A DNA stretch of 64,000 bases from an uncultured Pelagibacteraceae bacterium (GTDB lineage: Bacteria; Pseudomonadota; Alphaproteobacteria; Pelagibacterales; AG-422-B15): contig CABYDZ010000001.1 of assembly GCA_902517885.1 (NCBI GenBank), forward strand, positions 1 to 64,000, given 5' to 3'. A model generated the notes under the pieces. It was not told the origin of the DNA and searched no databases. It saw nothing but the letters and a program-made list of their open reading frames with translations. Of this stretch, positions 59,537-64,000 are shown piece after piece; the stretch's first letter is position 1, and each line of letters starts with the position of its first letter. A program made the position numbers and the translations under genes.

Positions 59537-60862
59537 TTATCTTTGTTTTAATTCTGAGAATATTTTTTTATAAAAAATACTATCGTATTTATTAAAGTAC
59601 ATTACTACTATTGCTATCGTTCCCGCAATAGATGGAAAAATATAACCCATGATGAAAAGACCATTGAGGGTTTCTTCGCTTTGTATTGCTGAATTTGCAA
59701 TATAATTTGTGTTATCTAATATCACTCCTGCTAACCAAGCACTAAAACCAACACTTAACTTAAACACAAATACATGAGCAGAATTAAGTATTCCCTCTCC
59801 TCGAAATCCTGATTTCCACTCACCATACTCAACTGTATCAGCAATCATTGACCAGGCCATTACACCTGCCATTCCAAAACCAACGAATCCAGGACTAGCA
59901 ATGAATGCCAATAACCAAAAGTTTTCATAACCAGTGATAAAATAAATTATTAAATCTGTAATAACATAGAGAAAAGTTCCAATCATGAATAAAGTTTTCT
60001 TTTCAAACCTGTGTTTTACTAAATTTATTACATATGCCCCAAGCATAATTTGAAGAATTACGCCCAGTAAAATTGGACTAAAGTATGCTTCTAATTGTAA
60101 GTTATATTTAACGAAATAGATTACTGTAAGTTGCTTAATATTGTTTGCAATCCAAGTAGTAAGAAGAGCCAATATAACAAAGTGTAATGGAAAATTTGTA
60201 AAAACCATCTTTATGATTTTTTTTAATCCAACACGTTTTTCATAAGGCTTAGAATAAATTTCTTTAGTATTAAAGAAGCAAAGAAAAGCAAAAATTGCTC
60301 CCAAGAAAGCTAAACAACCAACCACAACTGGAAATCCAAATTGAGGTGAACTGAACAAGCCAACTAGGGGTAATGTTAACACTGCTACGGCAATTGATCC
60401 TGAACTAGCCCCTAAAAACCTGAATGAAGCAAGAGAGGTTCTCTCATCTCGATCTTGAGTCATAGCAGGAATAAGTGAACCAACTGGAATAGCTATAATT
60501 GTATATAGTGTCGTGAAAGTAATATAGGTGAATAGAGCCCAATAAAATTTTCCAGTTTGAGATAAATCTGGTGAAGTAAAACACAGTATAATCATTATTA
60601 AAGCAGGTACTGATCCAAACAAAATATATGGTCTGAATTTCCCCCATCTTGTTGATGTATTATCTGCAATGTATCCCATGATTGGATCAGTAAATGCATC
60701 CCAGACTTTTGCTAGGAAAAATACTAATCCTGCTTGTGTTGGCGATAGACCAAAAATATCTGTATAGAAAAATAGTAGGTAAAAGACGGTTAACTGCCAC
60801 ATGATATTTATCGCAAAATCTCCGCCGCCGTAAAATATCTTTGATCTGGTACTTAGTTTCAT
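59537..60862 (-). CDS. GPH (MelB/XylP-like) sugar:cation symporter
   Basis: The 441-residue protein has about 12 spans and the GPH signature: GLVFFLAKVWDAFTDPIMGYIADNTSTRWGKFRPYI (Asp-Ala-x-x-Asp-Pro and the Arg-x-Gly-Lys-Phe-Arg-Pro loop), as in melibiose, xyloside and glucuronide transporters. The conserved Asp pair binds the coupling cation and sugar. It overlaps the upstream serine hydrolase gene by 4 bases and precedes the kinase by 9 bases, so it supplies the glycoside to the GH1 enzyme. Confidence 0.92.
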   Translation of the reverse strand: MKLSTRSKIFYGGGDFAINIMWQLTVFYLLFFYTDIFGLSPTQAGLVFFLAKVWDAFTDPIMGYIADNTSTRWGKFRPYILFGSVPALIMIILCFTSPDLSQTGKFYWALFTYITFTTLYTIIAIPVGSLIPAMTQDRDERTSLASFRFLGASSGSIAVAVLTLPLVGLFSSPQFGFPVVVGCLAFLGAIFAFLCFFNTKEIYSKPYEKRVGLKKIIKMVFTNFPLHFVILALLTTWIANNIKQLTVIYFVKYNLQLEAYFSPILLGVILQIMLGAYVINLVKHRFEKKTLFMIGTFLYVITDLIIYFITGYENFWLLAFIASPGFVGFGMAGVMAWSMIADTVEYGEWKSGFRGEGILNSAHVFVFKLSVGFSAWLAGVILDNTNYIANSAIQSEETLNGLFIMGYIFPSIAGTIAIVVMYFNKYDSIFYKKIFSELKQR

Positions 60863-62001
60863 AAATTTTTATAAGTTGTTTCTACTAATTTTAATGCTCT
60901 TTGATCACCTAGCATGGACCCTGTAAGTAAATTCATAGTATAAGCAAAACTCAGCCCATTTTCGGGATCACCAAAAGCCATAGAACCACCCCAACCAGTA
61001 TGACCAAATGCTTTACTGCTCTTTCCAAAAAGTTTACCACCTCCAACACTGTATCCTGTACAGCTCCATTGCATGGGTGATTTCATAACATTGTCATCAC
61101 CACTGACTGCAACTGATGTTACCAACTTAAAAGTTTCATTTGAGATGAAGTTATTTGATTGATGATTTATAAAATGATCATAAATTTTAGCAATTGATCT
61201 TGAGTTCGCGTGACAATTCATTGCCGGTATTTCGGCTAGTCTCCATTCTGCAGTATTTGCCGTTTTGGTTCTGTTAGCTGGATTGAGGAATGCAGTTACC
61301 ATGTAATTATCAACATTTTCTGGATTACTAAATGCTTTACGTAAACTTTCAGAACTTATTAGCTCAGCAATATTGTTGTGGTATGTCTCAGGGGTTCCAA
61401 TAAAACATTTTGCATTCAGCGGTTTACTAAGCAGTTCATGCAAATTTTTTCCAACTGATTTTTTTGTAATTCTTTTAATTAATTCTCCAACGAGAAAACC
61501 AATAGTTTTAGGGTGATAACAAATTTCTTCGTTGGGTTCATGTAAAGGTTTTTGTTTTGCAAGTAACTCACAAACATAATCCCAGTTATAAAAATCCGTT
61601 TCATCAAGAGGTTCCCTCCAACCATAAAGACCTGCCTGATGAGATAAAAGTGTTTTTACCCTAATATCATTTTTTCCATTTTCAGAAAATTCTGGCCAAT
61701 AATCACAAACCCTTTTATCTAATTCCAAATCACCATTATCAATTAGTTTTGCAACTACCATGGCAACAATTCCTTTGCTGGTTGAATGAACATTGACTAA
61801 GGTGTCTTTATTCCAGCTAATTTTTTTGTCACGATCTTGAAAACCGCCATAGAGATCTATGATAGGCTTACCGTCTTTGTACACAGCAAATGACGCACCA
61901 ACTTCCTCATCACTTTCAATATTTCTCTTAAAAAGTTCGAAGGTTTCTTGGAACTTTTCATCAAATTCCCCATACTCTGTAACAGAATCCATAGTGCTCA
62001 T
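60859..62001 (-). CDS. Beta-lactamase-fold serine hydrolase
   Basis: The 380-residue protein has the class C/EstB-like SxxK motif: STSK with Ser73 and Lys76 (VHSTSKGIVAMVVAKL), LLSHQAGLYGW, and the C-terminal HTGWGGS (His-x-Gly, replacing KTG). This is the beta-lactamase/LACTB group, whose members are esterases, peptidases or transpeptidase-like enzymes rather than antibiotic-degrading. No signal peptide is seen, so it is cytoplasmic. As first gene of the sugar operon (4-base overlap with the symporter), it may remove acyl groups from imported sugars; that is an inference. Confidence 0.88.
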   Translation of the reverse strand: MSTMDSVTEYGEFDEKFQETFELFKRNIESDEEVGASFAVYKDGKPIIDLYGGFQDRDKKISWNKDTLVNVHSTSKGIVAMVVAKLIDNGDLELDKRVCDYWPEFSENGKNDIRVKTLLSHQAGLYGWREPLDETDFYNWDYVCELLAKQKPLHEPNEEICYHPKTIGFLVGELIKRITKKSVGKNLHELLSKPLNAKCFIGTPETYHNNIAELISSESLRKAFSNPENVDNYMVTAFLNPANRTKTANTAEWRLAEIPAMNCHANSRSIAKIYDHFINHQSNNFISNETFKLVTSVAVSGDDNVMKSPMQWSCTGYSVGGGKLFGKSSKAFGHTGWGGSMAFGDPENGLSFAYTMNLLTGSMLGDQRALKLVETTYKNL

Positions 62002-62047
62002 TTATAGTGTAATAAAATTAAATTTATATATTCTTCATTTAGATTAT

Positions 62048-62956
62048 ATGAGTGAAGTAAATAACAAAACATATTTAATTGGATTTATTCTTGCCTTATC
62101 TGCTGGGTTGATATGGAGTTTTGGTGCACCTACTGTTCGCTATATGGTCGATGCTGAAATTTATCAATGGCAATATCTATTTTGTAGAGGCATTGTAGTA
62201 GCAACAATTCTCCTAATCTTTTTAATATATCAAGAAGGATTAGCATTCAGACATAATTTTAAAAGAGTAGGCATATCAGGTTTAATTGGTGGTTTGGGTC
62301 TAGCTTCAGCATTTATTTTTTTCATATTTGGAATGACTTTTACTTCTGCTGCAACAACGTTATTTATGATTGGAACCCAACCTTTATTTGCAGGACTGTT
62401 TGCTTATATTTTTCTTAGAGAGAAAGTTGGAATAACCACAGCTATTGCATGTTTTGTATCATTATTTGGAATGTTTTTAATGGCATACAATGATTGGTTT
62501 GCTGGCACATTTTTAGGTTGGACTTTTGGTTTGTTTTGTTCGATTGGTTTTGCAATATTTGCTACAACTTTAAGATGGCAGCCTGATACACCAAAATTTA
62601 CTACGATTATTATTGCTGGAATTGCATGCTCCTTATTTTCAATGTGCATGATTATTTATCTTAATGATGGTTATACTATGCCGCTTAGAAATATATTATT
62701 AAGTATGATGCATGGTTCGTTTGTAGCAATAGGGTTAATACTTTTAAGTATCGGCGCACGCTATTTGCCAGCAGCTGAATTCATGCTTCTTTCTCTTACT
62801 GAAGTAGTAGGGGGAGTCATATGGTGTTGGATACCTCTTTTTGGAGTTAACGAGGTGCCTTCAACATTCACTCTTATAGGAGGTATGATTATAATTATCG
62901 CAATTAGCTTCTACGCTTTAGGTTCAAAACAGAAAACATCACCACCAACTCTATGA
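62048..62956 (+). CDS. EamA-family (DMT superfamily) transporter
   Basis: The 302-residue protein has ten predicted spans in two EamA repeats (about 8-140 and 155-290). LFMIGTQPLFAGLFAYIFLREKV closes the first repeat and LSLTEVVGGVIWCWIPLFGVNEVPS the second, as in metabolite exporters of the RhaT/EamA group. The ATG at 62048 is the true start; the open frame upstream to 61859 is antisense to the serine hydrolase. It is divergent from that gene, with 46 bases between starts, and 16 bases before the alcohol dehydrogenase. Substrate unknown. Confidence 0.86.
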   Translation: MSEVNNKTYLIGFILALSAGLIWSFGAPTVRYMVDAEIYQWQYLFCRGIVVATILLIFLIYQEGLAFRHNFKRVGISGLIGGLGLASAFIFFIFGMTFTSAATTLFMIGTQPLFAGLFAYIFLREKVGITTAIACFVSLFGMFLMAYNDWFAGTFLGWTFGLFCSIGFAIFATTLRWQPDTPKFTTIIIAGIACSLFSMCMIIYLNDGYTMPLRNILLSMMHGSFVAIGLILLSIGARYLPAAEFMLLSLTEVVGGVIWCWIPLFGVNEVPSTFTLIGGMIIIIAISFYALGSKQKTSPPTL

Positions 62957-62972
62957 GTAAAGAGTTTACTGA

Positions 62973-64000
62973 ATGAATGAAATAGTATCGACCAACTGGA
63001 ATTATCCTACCCCCATATGGTTTGGGCTTTCACGTAGACTTGAAATTATAGAGGCGCTTAATGAGTTATCTATAACCAAACCAATGATTGTTACAGACCC
63101 AAATTTTGCAGAAAATGAAAATTTTGTTGATATCCTTGCTATTCTTAAAAAGAGTCAGATCGAATTCTCTGTATTTTCAAATATAAAAGGCAATCCCACG
63201 GGTAAGAATGTAGCGGACGGTGTTCATCAATTTAATTCAAGGAATAGTGATGGTATAATTATAATTGGTGGAGGAAGCTCTTTGGATGCCGGAAAGGCCA
63301 TTGCCTTCATGTCGAAGCAGAAAGAGAACCTATGGTTTTTTGAAGATGTCAGCGACAATTGGAAACAAGCTGTAACTGGCAATCTGCCAAAAGTAATTGC
63401 AATTCCAACAACCTCAGGAACTGGTTCAGAGACAGGACGAGCCTCACTTATTGTGGATGAAGCAGATATGACAAAAAAAATTATTTTCCATCCATCTTTC
63501 TTGCCCGATTTAGTCGTTCTTGATCCTGAGCTGACTTTGAGTTTACCTCCTCACTTAACTGCTGCGACGGGGATGGATGCGCTCGCTCATTGTCTTGAAG
63601 CCTATTGCGCACGAGGGTTTCATCCAATGGCAGATGGGATAGCTTTAGAGGGAATTAAAAATGTAAAGGATCAATTGGTCACTGCTTATAATGAGCCAGA
63701 CAATATTCTTGCTAGGAGTAAGATGTTAGTAACCTCATCTATGGGTTCTACAGCTTTTCAAAAAGGATTAGGAGCTATTCATTCATTGTCACATCCGATA
63801 AATGCAGTAAATGATATTCATCATGGTTTATCAAATGCTATTTTCATGCCTTATGTACTTAACTTTAATAAAGATGTAATTGAAGAGAGAATTATTTCTT
63901 TATCAAAATATTTAGATCTAAATAAGAAATCATTTGATGGGTTCATGGAATGGATCTTGGACTTGAGAAGTAATCTTGCAATACCTCATACACTTAAAGA
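62973..64000 (+). CDS. Iron-type (class III) alcohol dehydrogenase, clipped at the right edge
   Basis: From ATG at 62973 the frame stays open to the window end, 342 codons without a stop. It shows the class III NAD-binding GGGSSLDAGKA, then PTTSGTGSETGRASLI, and metal-binding segments GMDALAHCLEAY and GAIHSLSHPINAVNDIHHGLSNAIF, where conserved Asp and His residues bind iron. These enzymes oxidise alcohols or reduce aldehydes with NAD(P). Full-length members have about 380-400 residues, so some 40-60 C-terminal residues are missing. It follows the EamA gene by 16 bases and may be co-transcribed; the substrate is unknown. Confidence 0.92.
   Translation, partial: MNEIVSTNWNYPTPIWFGLSRRLEIIEALNELSITKPMIVTDPNFAENENFVDILAILKKSQIEFSVFSNIKGNPTGKNVADGVHQFNSRNSDGIIIIGGGSSLDAGKAIAFMSKQKENLWFFEDVSDNWKQAVTGNLPKVIAIPTTSGTGSETGRASLIVDEADMTKKIIFHPSFLPDLVVLDPELTLSLPPHLTAATGMDALAHCLEAYCARGFHPMADGIALEGIKNVKDQLVTAYNEPDNILARSKMLVTSSMGSTAFQKGLGAIHSLSHPINAVNDIHHGLSNAIFMPYVLNFNKDVIEERIISLSKYLDLNKKSFDGFMEWILDLRSNLAIPHTLK

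Noticed and set aside
60859..62001. Antibiotic resistance beta-lactamase
   Set aside because: The motif set (STSK and HTG) and the lack of a signal peptide fit EstB/LACTB-type esterases or peptidases, and the operon context is sugar use.
61859..62047. N-terminal extension of the second EamA gene
   Set aside because: It is antisense to the start of the serine hydrolase gene and adds a non-membrane stretch; ATG at 62048 fits the family.
1..64000. Insertion sequences, prophage, toxin-antitoxin or restriction-modification systems
   Set aside because: I looked for transposase, integrase, capsid, toxin and methylase motifs in the encoded proteins and found none; coding style is uniform across the window.

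Overview
This window looks like a piece of the chromosome of a free-living, genome-streamlined marine alphaproteobacterium. That is inferred from strong AT richness, very short intergenic gaps, many 1-4 base gene overlaps, and alphaproteobacterial markers: GcrA, a membrane-anchored CycM-type cytochrome c, class I lysyl-tRNA synthetase, SRP RNA just upstream of dnaX, and a dapE-dapD-argB-yidC-yidD-rnpA-rpmH block. The gene set (GPH sugar symporter, GH1 glycosidase, sugar kinase, many fatty-acid genes) would suit a SAR11-like or AEGEAN-169/HIMB59-like lineage, but I cannot assign taxonomy without a search. I see no phage, transposase, integron or CRISPR array. Layout. 1-8.6 kb: a clipped membrane gene, an MFS carrier, a GC-richer structured RNA or leader ending in a strong terminator in front of a LysE exporter, an Asp/Glu-racemase-like protein, a carboxyltransferase, a cytochrome b561/cytochrome c' pair, YjbQ, SelO, a cold-shock protein and two poorly known small proteins. 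8.6-14.5 kb: an envelope-flavoured stretch with a sterol-desaturase-family enzyme, a GGSS-repeat TPR protein, a 72-aa membrane protein, a cupredoxin/beta-helix lipoprotein, a PLDc_N-like membrane protein, an NlpC/P60 peptidase and an AmpG-like permease. Two of these genes carry inverted repeats that overlap their ribosome binding sites. 14.5-22.3 kb: cycM, kdsB, pheA, nudC, SRP RNA, dnaX-ybaB-recR and def-fmt-truA. 22.4-26.6 kb: a cassette lying between truA and dapE, with a duplicated-domain protein of unknown function, the ATP-grasp/alpha-E/transglutaminase-like trio and two tandem tiny membrane ORFs. 26.6-31.9 kb: dapE, dapD, argB, yidC, yidD, rnpA and rpmH on the minus strand, without yihA (engB). 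32-43 kb: a TVP38-like membrane protein, tRNA-Arg(ACG), an EamA carrier, a PDZ-M48 lipoprotein protease, gcrA, an ABC-2 permease, argD-argF, trkH, folE, lysK and pyrD. 43-57 kb: lipid and acyl-CoA metabolism (TetR, two SDRs, two acyl-CoA dehydrogenases, a MaoC hydratase, a dienoyl-CoA isomerase, a PaaI thioesterase, a thiolase), interleaved with a CcdA/TIGR02186/TauE-SafE group, a nucleotidyltransferase, a YbaK deacylase and a Nudix enzyme. 57-64 kb: a four-gene sugar operon (serine hydrolase, GPH symporter, GHMP kinase, GH1 glycosidase), a second EamA carrier and a clipped iron-type alcohol dehydrogenase. How they fit together: the acyl-CoA genes supply most steps of beta-oxidation plus auxiliary enzymes for unsaturated chains. 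The sugar operon would import a glycoside, split it and phosphorylate the released sugar. The central blocks are housekeeping functions (translation, recombination mediator, lysine and arginine synthesis, membrane insertion). The observations I find most worth checking are the RNA element at 1519-1631, the paired RBS hairpins around the cupredoxin/beta-helix gene, the cassette between truA and dapE, and the galactokinase-like gene that lacks Leloir partners in this window.
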